In this document: positions 7,726 to 17,219 of the stretch, piece by piece
Layout of the letters: each line of letters begins with the position of its first letter
How positions within the stretch are numbered: position 1 is the stretch's first letter
NCBI GenBank assembly: GCA_013204605.1
Contig: JABMNI010000056.1
Coordinates: forward strand, 21,032-85,031
DNA: 64,000 bases
Direction: 5' to 3'
Origin: Ignavibacteria bacterium
GTDB taxonomy: Bacteria > Bacteroidota > Ignavibacteria > Kapaibacteriales > Kapaibacteriaceae
Program-made: the position numbers and the translations under genes
The notes under the pieces: generated by a model
The model's database searches: none
What the model saw: only the letters and a program-made list of their open reading frames with translations
What the model was told of the DNA's origin: nothing

Positions 7726-9406
7726 GGCAATTCTGTCCATTTATCGCAGTGTATGCATTGCGATATTTAGTTTGGTTGTTATGGTTGGTGCCACGTACGC
7801 TCAGCCAAGAAAGCCTGTTGTTCAGCCTGATGTGACCGTACTAGCGGCGTTGCCTGCCGTTGTAGTTGCGGATTCTATGCGCTCGGACGCGTTGAGACTT
7901 ATAGAGCCTACGGCAACTGTGAAAGTTTTCGGTCGCGATATTGTTACGCTTCGCGGCAACATTGCCGGCGTGGCGCCGAAGCAACGCGCCTCGGTTGCAG
8001 CGGATAGGATTGTTCATGCGCTCGAGAATATGCCTACCGGTGTGGTGAGTACGAAAATTGTTTCAGACGGCGAAAGCGTTTTTATCGACAACACTCTTGT
8101 AGTGTTTCTTGCAAACAGTGACGTAGATGTTTCTTCTGGAGAGTCGCTCCATTTTCTTACGCAACGCACTTCCGAGCAACTCCAATTGTTAGTGGTCGAG
8201 TATCAAGAACAACGGAGTTTACCTGACATACTTTTGGCAATTGGGCTTACAATTCTAGCAACCGTAGCGTTTATAATTCTACTAAGAGTATTGTTCATGG
8301 CCCGGGGTGTGGTTGTGAAGCGAGTTATGCACTCGGTGAATCAGCGTGTAAAGGTTGCGCACATGCGCGACCTTATGTCGACGTCGAAAATGCTCCCCAT
8401 GGTGCTTGCCAGATTAGTGTCGATATCTGCCTACGCAGCTAGCGCTGTGATGTCATACATATACGCAACGTTTGTGCTAAACAGATTTCCTATTACCCGG
8501 CCTTGGGGCGAGGGAATGAGTGATGCAATTATAGATGTAATTGGAGTAATAGTATCGTCGATAATTGCAGCTGTTCCAAATCTCGCCTTCGTGGTTGTGA
8601 TAATTATTGTGGCAAGATTCACACAAAGATTTGTAGCAAAGGTGTTCGACAAAATAGAAGACGGCACGATACAGATTTCAATGATTAGTGTCGAAACAAT
8701 TACACCTACACGCAGAATTACCGCCGTTCTAATTTGGCTTTTTGCTATCGCCGTTATTTACCCCTTTCTTCCTGGTGCGCAAAGCGATGCGTTTAAAGGC
8801 GTGAGTGTTTTGTTTGGCTTAATGATTTCGTTGGGTGCAAGTGGAATTGTTGGGCAGGGAATGTCGGGTTTAATCTTACTGTACCTGCGTACTGTTCGTA
8901 CCGGCGAACTCATTACCGTAGGCGAGATAACGGGTACCGTTTTGAAGATTGGTTTCTTCAATACTCGAATTCAAACTTCATTTCGCGAAGAAGTTACGTT
9001 AGCAAATTCGGTGCTGATGAATTCAACTATCATTAATCACAGCCGTTTTCAAGAAGGTCAAGTTGCACACACAACGGCAGTGACCATAGGATATGACACA
9101 CCGTGGCGTCAGGTACATGAAATGTTACATCAGGCAGCTGTAGATTGTGAGCTAGTATCCACTGAGCCCCCTCCCAGCATTGCTCAAACATCACTGCGGG
9201 ATTTTTATGTTGAGTATAAAATGACGGTATTGCTTATCGATCCGCTGCAACGGTTGGAGGCGATAACGCAACTCCACGGAAAAATTCAAGACGTGTTTAA
9301 TCGCAATGGTGTACAAATCATGAGTCCGAATTACATTGCCGACCCCGCTTCAAACAAAATAGTTCCACCACCAGCATGGAATCCGGGATTAAAAAGTTCG
9401 GAGTAA
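7715..9406 (+). CDS. MscS-family mechanosensitive ion channel
   Basis: A 563-residue inner-membrane protein with a signal-like N-terminus (SIYRSVCIAIFSLVVMVGATYAQ). A periplasmic region of about 150 residues follows, rich in BON-like features (GRDIVTLRGNIAGV). Then come four to five transmembrane segments and the MscS core. The pore helix stretch LFGLMISLGASGIVGQGMSG and the beta domain signature TVRTGELITVGEITGTVLKI GF (residues about 395-420, shown with a break) are clear, as is NSTIINHSRF. A C-terminal alpha-beta domain follows. The family releases solutes on membrane tension. It sits in an overlapping gene run with secreted proteins of unknown function on both sides. Confidence 0.9.
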   Translation: MRIRAILSIYRSVCIAIFSLVVMVGATYAQPRKPVVQPDVTVLAALPAVVVADSMRSDALRLIEPTATVKVFGRDIVTLRGNIAGVAPKQRASVAADRIVHALENMPTGVVSTKIVSDGESVFIDNTLVVFLANSDVDVSSGESLHFLTQRTSEQLQLLVVEYQEQRSLPDILLAIGLTILATVAFIILLRVLFMARGVVVKRVMHSVNQRVKVAHMRDLMSTSKMLPMVLARLVSISAYAASAVMSYIYATFVLNRFPITRPWGEGMSDAIIDVIGVIVSSIIAAVPNLAFVVVIIIVARFTQRFVAKVFDKIEDGTIQISMISVETITPTRRITAVLIWLFAIAVIYPFLPGAQSDAFKGVSVLFGLMISLGASGIVGQGMSGLILLYLRTVRTGELITVGEITGTVLKIGFFNTRIQTSFREEVTLANSVLMNSTIINHSRFQEGQVAHTTAVTIGYDTPWRQVHEMLHQAAVDCELVSTEPPPSIAQTSLRDFYVEYKMTVLLIDPLQRLEAITQLHGKIQDVFNRNGVQIMSPNYIADPASNKIVPPPAWNPGLKSSE

Positions 9407-10266
9407 TATTTTTCCTTTTGTTTGCGCTTGAGTGCTCGGCGCAAAAAATGCATCCGCCAATTATTAACGTGCGTCATGCTACAGCAGAGTTTATTTGCGA
9501 CGATTACAATCCGTGGTTTGTAGTGAAGGGTGTTCGAGTTTCCGGCAAATACGATACGTTAAAAGCCGTTGTGCAAACTTCTACAATTCGCAGCGTGGGC
9601 CAAGACTACAACCGGTTCAAAGCTGTTGTTGATTCGATAGTTGATATCGGCGAGGTGCCCGACTCATTAATCATGGCCATCACTGGTAGCTCCACGCACG
9701 AGCTCGCAATATTTATGCACCTCGATGGAAAGGGGCTTCCCCTGCCCGCCGATAGTGTGCGCGGCGCCGCCCGCTTGACAGTGAGTGCCGCATTTTGGAA
9801 TGGCACTGATTGGGTTGGTACCACCAGTGAGGTTTTTCAAGCGCACGTTATGAACGTCCCCATTGCCAAACCCCGCGTGCGAATGCCCGCTGATAAAAAC
9901 GTGAAAATTGTGAACGCCGCCGATCCCACATTCAGTGTTAAGGGGCTAGTTGTTTCGGTGCCCGAAGCTGCAATTGTGGATGGTGTGCGAGACACGCGAG
10001 ATTGCCAATTGGATGCCGTTGAAGTTGTGGTATCATCAGTAAAACTTAAGGACGGATTAAATCAAAGATTCTCCGTTAACGCCGTATACTCACTCACCGA
10101 GCAAGGCGTCCCGGAATTGTTGTGCCGAATAATTGCACCCATCCTCCCATTTCAACAAGGAACCTTAAGCGGCACTGTCACGTTCTCTATAAAGTCGAGA
10201 TTGCTCTACCGCGGCGTACCAGGTCCGCACCGCACGGTTCCGCTAACGATAAACATCAATGGCTAG
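9376..10266 (+). CDS. Exported protein of unknown function with two related domains
   Basis: A 296-residue protein whose start overlaps the MscS gene by 31 bases. MESGIKKFGVIFFLLFALECSAQ is a plausible signal peptide. Two segments resemble each other. Near residue 40, PWFVVKGVRVSGKYDTLKAVVQT is followed by a polar region and a beta-rich stretch; near residue 195, PTFSVKGLVVSVP is followed by LDAVEVVVSSVKLKDG. This suggests two copies of a beta-sandwich domain. I recognise no known family. The overlap with its neighbour means it is probably made together with the channel and may work at the cell surface or in the periplasm. Confidence 0.65.
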   Translation: MESGIKKFGVIFFLLFALECSAQKMHPPIINVRHATAEFICDDYNPWFVVKGVRVSGKYDTLKAVVQTSTIRSVGQDYNRFKAVVDSIVDIGEVPDSLIMAITGSSTHELAIFMHLDGKGLPLPADSVRGAARLTVSAAFWNGTDWVGTTSEVFQAHVMNVPIAKPRVRMPADKNVKIVNAADPTFSVKGLVVSVPEAAIVDGVRDTRDCQLDAVEVVVSSVKLKDGLNQRFSVNAVYSLTEQGVPELLCRIIAPILPFQQGTLSGTVTFSIKSRLLYRGVPGPHRTVPLTINING

Positions 10267-10273
10267 TGAAGCC

Positions 10274-10355
10274 CAATGTGGAAATGTGGAAATTTGAGAA
10301 TGCCAATGCCAAACAACAATTAATAATTGTTAATTGCAAATTGCTAATTGAATTA
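10274..10355 (+). repeat. Family A micro-repeats followed by AATTG-rich words
   Basis: After the upstream stop, CCCAATGTGGAAATGTGGAA and a TTTGAGAATGCC word belong to family A. They are followed by an AT-rich run of AATTAATAATTGTTAATTGC type with many ATTG/CAAT words. A similar AATTG run occurs at 28,370 and 43,372. Confidence 0.6.
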
Positions 10356-10370
10356 ATTCCGTTAGTTTTG
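10341..10370 (+). promoter_or_regulatory. Candidate Bacteroidota-type promoter for the small lipoprotein gene
   Basis: TAGTTTTG at 10363-10370 fits the Bacteroidota -7 box TAnnTTTG. A weak TTGC lies 18 bases upstream at 10341. The ATG at 10397 would then have a leader of about 20 bases. The match is by eye only. Confidence 0.3.
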
Positions 10371-10396
10371 TATTGATAGACTTTCGCTTTAGAACA

Positions 10397-10711
10397 ATGC
10401 CCTCGCTAATTACCATACTTCTCGTAATACTTACAACAGCCGGATGCATTTCAGCTGCGGTAGGAACGGGTACACAGAAGAGTGGTAAGACAACGTTTAC
10501 AACACAGAACGTTAAGCACCGCCCTTCTGTGGCCGAAGCTGAACAAACAGAAATTGAGTTAGAGCGTTTAAAGTGCTTGTCAACTCGTGTTATTGCAGAG
10601 TTCATTTTAACTGAAAATGTAAAAGTAGTTTGTACCGCTGAGTACAACTCGGAAGTAAGCGCAGCACTGCACGACGTGTATTTTGCTAGGCTTCATACCC
10701 TCCTCATATAG
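10397..10711 (+). CDS. Small predicted lipoprotein, function unknown
   Basis: A 104-residue protein. The start at 10397 gives a clean lipoprotein signal, MPSLITILLVILTTAGC, with the cysteine of the lipobox (TTAGC) as the predicted acylated residue. An in-frame alternative upstream adds eight residues. The mature chain is polar, with a helical stretch SVAEAEQTEIELERLKCLSTRVI, and has no recognised domain. It precedes the hydrogenase-related operon but has its own promoter-like sequence, so a functional link is not shown. Confidence 0.55.
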   Translation: MPSLITILLVILTTAGCISAAVGTGTQKSGKTTFTTQNVKHRPSVAEAEQTEIELERLKCLSTRVIAEFILTENVKVVCTAEYNSEVSAALHDVYFARLHTLLI

Positions 10712-10749
10712 ACTGAAGTAATAGCCCAGTCTGCAGCCACGCTGCTTGC

Positions 10750-10779
10750 TTGACAAACTCAAGCCTCCCAAAATATTAA
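10750..10779 (+). promoter_or_regulatory. Candidate sigma-70 promoter of the Ehr operon
   Basis: TTGACA at 10750-10755 and TATTAA at 10774-10779 are separated by 18 bases. Transcription would begin near 10,786, which excludes the TTG codon at 10746 as the start of the first subunit and supports the ATG at 10800 or 10806. This is a sequence match only. Confidence 0.4.
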
Positions 10780-10799
10780 CATTTCAAATCTGGATCTTT

Positions 10800-12704
10800 A
10801 TGTCAATGAAGTTCGGCTTCATAGTAGCCGTTGCATTCTCCATTGTTCTAGCCGTTATTACCTCCGTTTGGGTAATGCCCGCATTTAGTGGGGTTACTAC
10901 GCTGACGGTTACGATTGGAAATCTGGTGTTGCATGCCGATGCTATTTCCGCTGGCATGACGCTACTCATCAACACAGGCGTAATCCTCGGCGCACTGTAT
11001 GGCGTGCTCTACCTAGCCCCTTACAAAAACAAATCCGGTACCGAAGTTTTCATTCATGCGGCGTCGTTTTTTGCGCTGCACATTTCCATGCTTTTTGTGG
11101 TGTATATGCGCGACGTGGTAAGCCTGCTGATTTGGTGGGAGGTGATGTCGGTATCGTCGTTCTTCCTGGTACTGTTCGACGGTCACCGCGCCAAGGTCCG
11201 CGAAGCCGCCATTTCGTACATCGTTCAAATGCACGTGGGTGCAGCCTGTATTTTGGCAGGGGGCTCTGTGTTGTTTGCAACTACGGGCAGTTGGGAGTTT
11301 TCGGCAATTCAAACGCTGGCGGTTGGGAGTGAAGCGTGGTGGTGGGTGTTCGGACTCATGATTACGGGTTTTTCTATGAAGGCGGGTCTTGTGCCGTTGC
11401 ATTCGTGGTTGCCCAATGCGCACCCCGCAGCCCCCTCGCATGTGTCGGGCGTGATGTCGGGCGTGATGATCAAGCTCGGGATTTACGGAATTGTTCGAAT
11501 GCTATGGCTGAGCAATTCGCCCTCGGAATCGCTTGGTATGGTGCTGCTTGTGGCTGGTGCCGTTACTGCCGTGTATGGAATTTTAAAAGCAACCGTGCAG
11601 ACAGATTTGAAGCGTTTGTTGGCGTATTCGAGCATCGAAAACATGGGACTTTTAGTGATGAGTATTGGTATGGCCGAAGTTGCAACAGCGCTCAACTCGC
11701 CGGTAGTGGCAGCGTTTGCATGGTGCGCCGTAGTGCTACATGCGGTGGTGCACATGCTGGCAAAGACAATGTTGTTTCAGGGTGCAGGAAATATTTATGC
11801 AGCAACGCACTCCAGAAATTTGAACGACCTTGGTGGACTGGTGCACCGAATGCCGAAGACCGTTCTACTTATCACAGTTTCGGGAATTGTGATATGCGGT
11901 CTGCCGCCCTTTGGAGCCTTCGCATCGGAATTCCTGATGTACAGCGCCGGTATTCGCGGAATGTGGATTGAAAATGTTTCGAGTAGCATTGTCTATTTAG
12001 CTGCTGTTGTTGCTATGTGCGTGGCAGGGGGCTTGGCAATAATTGCTTTCACAAAGGCAATTGGTATTGGACTACTTGGCACTGCACGCACTCCGCAGGC
12101 ACTACATGCAGAAGAGCGGTCCAAGCTTATGCTGATGCCGCAATACCTAGCACTAATTTTTGTTGTAGCCATCGCGGTGTATCCGCAAGGAATTGTTGAT
12201 GCTACGTACGGAGTGCTTTCGAATCTTTCCGGTGGACTTGATCTAACAGGCGCAAGAGCATCGTTAGTAAATATTGGACAGGTGAACATTGTGCTGTTGT
12301 TGGGAACGACGATAGTGTTTGGCTTGCGCCGCATTGCGCGCAGCAACACCATCATCGAACGAGGTCCAACATGGGGCTGCGGCTTCACCGCCGGCGATTC
12401 GCGCGTGCAGTACACGGCTACTACCTATGGTGACAGCATCAATGAAATTGCCGGCGGGAAAATTGGAATTGTGCACGATTATCATGCGCTGAATTCCGAA
12501 GATGTTTTTCCGCGCACTAGGTGGTATACCTCGCACGAAGTTGATATCGTAGAACTCTCCGTTGTCAAAAAAATCACACATGCCATTAGCCGAGGAATTC
12601 AGCGAATAGCAATTGTACAAACCGGCAGCATCCGCGCCTACATCTCTTATGCGTTTGTTTTCATTCTTGGAATTGCGCTGCTAACTGTGATGGGGGCTTT
12701 ATGA
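10800..12704 (+). CDS. Antiporter-like membrane subunit of an Ehr / hydrogenase-4-like complex (HyfB/HycC-like)
   Basis: A large polytopic protein of about 634 residues of the NuoL/HyfB proton-conducting family. Visible hallmarks are the glutamate-bearing helix LLIWWEVMSVSSFFLVLF, the broken-helix segment GFSMKAGLVPLHSWLPNAHPAAPSHVS with its lysine, LAYSSIENMG and the histidine/lysine stretch HAVVHMLAKTMLFQG. The C-terminus (GPTWGCGFTAGDSRVQYTAT, then YGDSINEIAGG) is the HyfB/HycC-type tail rather than a NuoL lateral helix. The start at 10800 is chosen for the promoter-like sequence just upstream; 10806 is also possible. It overlaps the next subunit gene by four bases. It should carry out ion translocation in the membrane arm. 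Confidence 0.88.
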   Translation: MSMKFGFIVAVAFSIVLAVITSVWVMPAFSGVTTLTVTIGNLVLHADAISAGMTLLINTGVILGALYGVLYLAPYKNKSGTEVFIHAASFFALHISMLFVVYMRDVVSLLIWWEVMSVSSFFLVLFDGHRAKVREAAISYIVQMHVGAACILAGGSVLFATTGSWEFSAIQTLAVGSEAWWWVFGLMITGFSMKAGLVPLHSWLPNAHPAAPSHVSGVMSGVMIKLGIYGIVRMLWLSNSPSESLGMVLLVAGAVTAVYGILKATVQTDLKRLLAYSSIENMGLLVMSIGMAEVATALNSPVVAAFAWCAVVLHAVVHMLAKTMLFQGAGNIYAATHSRNLNDLGGLVHRMPKTVLLITVSGIVICGLPPFGAFASEFLMYSAGIRGMWIENVSSSIVYLAAVVAMCVAGGLAIIAFTKAIGIGLLGTARTPQALHAEERSKLMLMPQYLALIFVVAIAVYPQGIVDATYGVLSNLSGGLDLTGARASLVNIGQVNIVLLLGTTIVFGLRRIARSNTIIERGPTWGCGFTAGDSRVQYTATTYGDSINEIAGGKIGIVHDYHALNSEDVFPRTRWYTSHEVDIVELSVVKKITHAISRGIQRIAIVQTGSIRAYISYAFVFILGIALLTVMGAL

Positions 12705-13612
12705 TAACTGTAATTGTGGTATGTGTGTTCGGATTGGTTTTTCTTGGAATAATCAATCGCGCAAAAAGTGTATTTGGTGGTCGTATTGGTCCTCGTGCTG
12801 TTCAGAGTATTTGGGATGTGGTACGGCTGTTCAAAAAGGGAAGTGTGATTAGCACCACCACCAGTTCCATATTCCAGTTAGCCCCCTCCATTTCGTTTGT
12901 GTGTGTGATTGTCGCTACGCTGCTTATACCGTTTGGACCCTATCCTGCGGTGATGCATTTCGATTACGACGTGGTGCTGTTTGCCTACGTGCTTGCGCTG
13001 TCGAGATTCGTGATGATTATTGCTGCGCTTGATACGGGTAGTCCGTTTCAGGGCATGGGTGCAAATCGCGAGGGTCTGTACGGCATGCTGGTCGAGCCGG
13101 CATTCTTTGTGCTTTTTGGATCGCTATCGTTGTTTACCGGTCACACCTCATTCACCGACATGTTCCGTGAGTTGCATCTAGGTGGGGGAGTATCATACAT
13201 GATGGCCGGACTTGCAGCCTACATTGTAATACAAACGGCAATGATCGAGAGCAGTCGGTTACCGGTTGACGATCCAAAAACTCACCTCGAGTTGACGATG
13301 ATTCATGAGGTGATGATTCTTGATCACAGCGGATTCGATCTTGGATTAATCACGGTAACTAGCGGATTAAAATTTGCCATGTACGGCGTGATGCTCACCA
13401 ACTTCTTTTTGCCTCATAACGTGTGGCTTCCCATTGCGCTTGCAATTGGAATTGTTGTGCAGTTCGCATTTGCAATTACTGCCGGTGGCTTGGAATCATT
13501 CCGCGCCCGATTTAAAATGACCCGAAATCCGCAGTTCATTATTACGCTCACCTCGATTGCCATGCTGGTGTATTTCAGCGTGTTAATTCTTATGCACAAG
13601 ATTGGAATGTGA
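12701..13612 (+). CDS. NuoH/HyfC-like membrane subunit of the Ehr complex
   Basis: A 303-residue membrane protein of the NuoH/HycD/HyfC family that links the peripheral arm to the membrane arm. The RIGPRAVQSIWDVVRLFKKG loop near the N-terminus and MIESSRLPVDDPKTHLELTM followed by IHEVMILDHSG are diagnostic of the group 4 hydrogenase branch. The LDTGSPFQGMGANRE loop is also conserved. Seven to eight hydrophobic segments are visible and length is normal. Its ATG overlaps the upstream stop (ATGA), and the next gene starts two bases after its TGA. Confidence 0.93.
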   Translation: MITVIVVCVFGLVFLGIINRAKSVFGGRIGPRAVQSIWDVVRLFKKGSVISTTTSSIFQLAPSISFVCVIVATLLIPFGPYPAVMHFDYDVVLFAYVLALSRFVMIIAALDTGSPFQGMGANREGLYGMLVEPAFFVLFGSLSLFTGHTSFTDMFRELHLGGGVSYMMAGLAAYIVIQTAMIESSRLPVDDPKTHLELTMIHEVMILDHSGFDLGLITVTSGLKFAMYGVMLTNFFLPHNVWLPIALAIGIVVQFAFAITAGGLESFRARFKMTRNPQFIITLTSIAMLVYFSVLILMHKIGM

Positions 13613-13613
13613 T

Positions 13614-14243
13614 ATGATTAGTGTAATGATTCTGCTCTTCGTTATCACACTGGTGTACATAGCCGTGTCTGACAGACTAGTCTCCATGGTACGGCTGCTT
13701 TCCTTGCAAGGTGTGTTATTGTTTGTTGTTGCAATTCTAGAATTGCACAAGGTAGATGCCCTAAACTTCGGCTTCATTATCGCCGAAACGTTGTTGGTGA
13801 AAGGCGTTGTACTACCGTACTTGCTTTTTCGAACCATAAAGAAAAACAAACTAGAGCGAGAAACAAATCTCACTGTGTCACCCATACTGTCACTCATCAT
13901 TGTATCTGGTTTTGTGTTTGGCAGTTTTCTAATGGGGTTCACCTTGCACGATCATCACATCAAGGTTGGGTATTTCACGGCTTCGGTGTCGGCGCTACTC
14001 ACCGGACTCTTCATTGTGGTGGCGCGTCAAAAAATTGTGACTCATGTAATGGGCTATCTGGTTCTCGAGAATGGAATATTTCTACTCTCGCTTGCCGTTG
14101 GAAATGAAATGCCCCTTGCCGTAAATACTGCAATCTTACTCGATCTTCTCTCCAGCGTGTTGCTGTTAGCGTTCCTCGTTGACGCTGTAGGCAAGACGTT
14201 CAAAACAACTGATGTGCACGAACTAAACGAATTGACAGATTAA
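13614..14243 (+). CDS. HyfE-like membrane subunit of the Ehr complex
   Basis: A 209-residue protein with six or more hydrophobic segments, of the HyfE family (a NuoK-related subunit with extra N-terminal helices found only in hydrogenase-4-like complexes). The segment HKVDALNFGFIIAETLLVKG and the NuoK-like VMGYLVLENGIFLLSLAVG with its glutamate are visible. The ATG at 13614 is preferred to the TTG at 13602, which would overlap the upstream gene. It ends three bases before the next subunit. Its presence separates this complex from complex I and from simpler Ech hydrogenases. Confidence 0.85.
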   Translation: MISVMILLFVITLVYIAVSDRLVSMVRLLSLQGVLLFVVAILELHKVDALNFGFIIAETLLVKGVVLPYLLFRTIKKNKLERETNLTVSPILSLIIVSGFVFGSFLMGFTLHDHHIKVGYFTASVSALLTGLFIVVARQKIVTHVMGYLVLENGIFLLSLAVGNEMPLAVNTAILLDLLSSVLLLAFLVDAVGKTFKTTDVHELNELTD

Positions 14244-14245
14244 GA

Positions 14246-15682
14246 ATGATGAACTTGAATATTCCTATACTAGTATTGCTGGGATCCGCTGCGCTAGCCG
14301 TAAGCATGTATTTCACCCGGTCCGTGCTTATACAGCGGGTTCTGGCAGTACTACATATTTCCACTTTGGCATTTTTTACTGTACACGAATTTGGTAGTCT
14401 TAACCAAATCGAATCTGTGTACCTAAAAGCCGATGCTATGGCCGTCCTTTTTCTGGCGGTACTCACCATTATTGGAGCCTGTGCCTACTTTTACAGCTTC
14501 ATTTATACCAAGCAAAGGGGCGATGCGCCACAACGCGCTGCTTCGCACCATGCAGCCCTAATTCTGTTCCTCACCATGTTGGCGGGAGTGTACGTTTCGC
14601 GTCATATTGGTATGGTGTGGGCATTTCTTGAAGCCTCTACGTTAACGGCCGCATTACTTATCTATCACAACCGAACTAAGCATAGCATCGAAGCAACATG
14701 GAAGTATGTGTTTGTGTGCTCGATTGGAATTGCAATTGCCTTTGCAGGAATCTTGGTTTTGAGTATTGCCGGCGAATCCAAAGAAGTGCACGACCTGAGC
14801 TTTGAAATTCTGACGAAAAATGCGCACCTAATGGATCCGAAGTGGTTGAAAATATCCTTCTTGTTTATGCTAACTGGCTTTAGTGTTAAGATGGGTGTGG
14901 TGCCGTTGTTTAACGTAGATATCGACGCCAAGGATGGCGGTCCCAGCCATGTAGCGGCTTTGTTATCATCAGTATTGATGATAGCGGGCTTTGTGGCTAT
15001 CTACAGAGTGTATTCTGTTTTCTCTACTACGAGTATCCGACACTGGATGGACACCGTGCTCATGATTTGCGGTATACTTTCTATAGTGTTTGCCACAGGT
15101 TACATTTTGAAAACGAAGAATTTAAAGCGCCTTCTGGCATACTCTAGCCTTGAACACGCCGGCATAGTGTTGATAGCCATCGCCACGGGTGCGTGGTATG
15201 CGGCAGTGTTGCACGTTATTCTGCATGCGTTTGCAAAGTCGGCAATGTTCTTTCAGTACGCCCACTTCTTCCGTCTTTTCAAAAACAAAAACCTCGATAC
15301 AAAATCGAACTACATTCAAACCCATCCATGGGGTGCCGGTGTGTTTGTGTTGGGCGTAATCGCATTGTGTGCGTTGCCACCTATGGGAACATTTATGAGT
15401 GAGTTGTACACGTTTCAGTATTTGTTGGCCGGACCATTTTGGTGGACAGCACCTGTAATATTTATTCTGATGGCCGTTTTGGTTTGGGCTATTGGCAGTC
15501 ACTTTTTTGGCATACTGTACAACAAAAACGAAGCCGAGGCACATCCCACATCGCATCTTTCTAACCGCGTAATGAATTGGGAGACTCTACCGCAATACAT
15601 TCTTTTACTCGCGGTGCTGTGGCTTGGCTTCCTTGCCCCGCATTCCGTTATTGATTTTATCAACAATGCAGCTCATCTGTAA
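14246..15682 (+). CDS. Second antiporter-like membrane subunit (HyfF-like) of the Ehr complex
   Basis: A 478-residue polytopic protein of the NuoM/NuoN/HyfF proton-conducting family, with twelve or more hydrophobic segments. It shows the same functional residues as the first antiporter-like subunit: WAFLEASTLTAALLIY, GFSVKMGVVPLFNVDIDAKD followed by GGPSHVAALLSS, LAYSSLEHAGI, and HVILHAFAKSAMFF. With the HyfB-like protein it gives the complex at least two antiporter-like channels, enough for ion pumping if redox energy is available. The next gene begins 28 bases downstream. Confidence 0.9.
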   Translation: MMNLNIPILVLLGSAALAVSMYFTRSVLIQRVLAVLHISTLAFFTVHEFGSLNQIESVYLKADAMAVLFLAVLTIIGACAYFYSFIYTKQRGDAPQRAASHHAALILFLTMLAGVYVSRHIGMVWAFLEASTLTAALLIYHNRTKHSIEATWKYVFVCSIGIAIAFAGILVLSIAGESKEVHDLSFEILTKNAHLMDPKWLKISFLFMLTGFSVKMGVVPLFNVDIDAKDGGPSHVAALLSSVLMIAGFVAIYRVYSVFSTTSIRHWMDTVLMICGILSIVFATGYILKTKNLKRLLAYSSLEHAGIVLIAIATGAWYAAVLHVILHAFAKSAMFFQYAHFFRLFKNKNLDTKSNYIQTHPWGAGVFVLGVIALCALPPMGTFMSELYTFQYLLAGPFWWTAPVIFILMAVLVWAIGSHFFGILYNKNEAEAHPTSHLSNRVMNWETLPQYILLLAVLWLGFLAPHSVIDFINNAAHL

Positions 15683-15710
15683 CACAAATAGTGAAGCTAA
15701 CTTTTAACAC

Positions 15711-17213
15711 ATGAACACCCTAGTAACAAAAAATGGTGAGTCGTTCTTGGTATCTGAAATTCCTTTTGTACCATATCAAGAATTCACCGGCACCGTACTT
15801 GCACTTTTGCACGACTACAATAATCATGTGGTGCACTATATATCGTTGAAGTCCACCTCAGGAATTCTGCCAATTGTTATTTGCATTGCAAATGATGCAA
15901 CGGCTGAAATTCATGTGGTTGGTTTTGAATACGATACCACAACCTTGCGTTCCATCGAGTCGATCACTCTGCATAACGCCGCTTTGCACATTTTTGAACG
16001 CGATCTCTGGGAACGTCATGGAATAGCATATCAAAATCATCCATGGCTAAAGCCAGTTAGGTTCCCGAAAAACAGTTCGCATGGACAGACGATAGATGAT
16101 TACGCCTTCTTCCGTATAGAGGGTGGCGAGATTCACGAGGTTGGAGTTGGTCCAATACATGCCGGCGTAATCGAACCGGGCCATTTCAGATTTCAATGCG
16201 TTGGTGAAGAGGTTGTTCACTTAGAAATCAAACTCGGATACCAACATCGTGGTGTAGAAGGTGAGTTTGTCAAGGCACGGAACGACGTTCAGCGTTCGGT
16301 TATTGCCGAATCCATTGCCGGCGACACTAGCATAGGCAATGCATGGGCGCATGCTATGTGTATGGAAGGGTTACGCGGAATCACGCCTGATCATTCCACG
16401 CAGGCCGATCGGACTATAGCGCTTGAACTAGAACGCATAGCAATTCACATGGGCGATCTCAGTGCGTTGAACACCGATGTTGCCTACCAACTTGGTAGCG
16501 CCGTATTTGGAACTCTTCGCACTCCCCTCATCAATTATTTCCAGCATTGGTGTGGAAACCGATTTGGTAAGGGGCTAATCCGGCCCGGCTATAATCGATT
16601 TGAACTTACTACTGCATTGCAAAATAGACTTTCGGAAATGCTTGATGATATTAACAAACAGTACACCGCCATGGCAGAGAAAATGTTTAACTCACCAAGT
16701 GTTGTTAATCGTTTTGAAGGTGTAGGCGCTGTGCCAGAAAACGTTGCGAGAAAAATAGGCGTGGTGGGAATGCCGGCGCGTACCGCTGGAATTCTTCGCG
16801 ATGTTCGAATCTCACATCCTTTTGGGGTGTATGGGAAAGCCCCTTACCCAGCCATACTGCTGCATACCGGCGATGTGTTGGCGCGCGCGAAATTGAGAAG
16901 GTTGGAGATTGATGCATCAATGGACTACATGCAAGGACTGTTGGCCGATCCGAGGTCTGCATACGAGGCGCGTCCGACGGTTAAAAAAATGCCGCCACGG
17001 AGTATGGTTATAAGTATGGTTGAAGCATGGCGGGGAGAGCTTGCTCACATTGTGCTGACAGATGAAGTGGGCGAGATTGAAATGGTGCGCGTGAAGGACC
17101 CATCAATGCATAACTGGTTTGCGTTGGCGCAGGCGCTGCGCAACACGCCAATATCAGATTTTCCAATCAACAATAAAAGTTTTGATCTGTCCTACTGTGG
17201 ACATGATTTGTGA
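15711..17213 (+). CDS. Large subunit of the Ehr complex (NuoC-NuoD / HycE-like), nickel ligands missing
   Basis: A 500-residue fusion of a short NuoC-like N-terminal domain (to about residue 120) and a NuoD/NiFe-hydrogenase-large-subunit-like domain. The family landmarks GPIHAGVIEPGHFRF and LGYQHRGVEGEFVKARN are clear. Hydrogenases next have a CGIC nickel-binding motif; here residues about 199-206 read ESIAGDTS, with no cysteine. At the C-terminus hydrogenases have DPCxxC; this protein ends with NNKSFDLSYCGHDL, which has only one cysteine. A NiFe centre therefore cannot be bound in the known way. That places the complex with the energy-converting-hydrogenase-related (Ehr) group. What it binds, quinone or something else, is unknown. 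Confidence 0.9.
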   Translation: MNTLVTKNGESFLVSEIPFVPYQEFTGTVLALLHDYNNHVVHYISLKSTSGILPIVICIANDATAEIHVVGFEYDTTTLRSIESITLHNAALHIFERDLWERHGIAYQNHPWLKPVRFPKNSSHGQTIDDYAFFRIEGGEIHEVGVGPIHAGVIEPGHFRFQCVGEEVVHLEIKLGYQHRGVEGEFVKARNDVQRSVIAESIAGDTSIGNAWAHAMCMEGLRGITPDHSTQADRTIALELERIAIHMGDLSALNTDVAYQLGSAVFGTLRTPLINYFQHWCGNRFGKGLIRPGYNRFELTTALQNRLSEMLDDINKQYTAMAEKMFNSPSVVNRFEGVGAVPENVARKIGVVGMPARTAGILRDVRISHPFGVYGKAPYPAILLHTGDVLARAKLRRLEIDASMDYMQGLLADPRSAYEARPTVKKMPPRSMVISMVEAWRGELAHIVLTDEVGEIEMVRVKDPSMHNWFALAQALRNTPISDFPINNKSFDLSYCGHDL

Positions 17214-17219
17214 GGCACC

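Noticed and set aside
9728..9745. Imperfect palindrome AAGGGGCTTCCCCT inside a coding region
   Set aside because: It is one copy of the iterated word followed by chance complementarity; other copies show no such symmetry.
10746..10799. TTG start at 10746 for the first Ehr subunit
   Set aside because: A promoter-like TTGACA and TATTAA pair overlaps this stretch, and the added residues are not like family leaders.
15711..17213. A functional NiFe hydrogenase
   Set aside because: Both cysteine pairs that bind nickel are missing in the large subunit.
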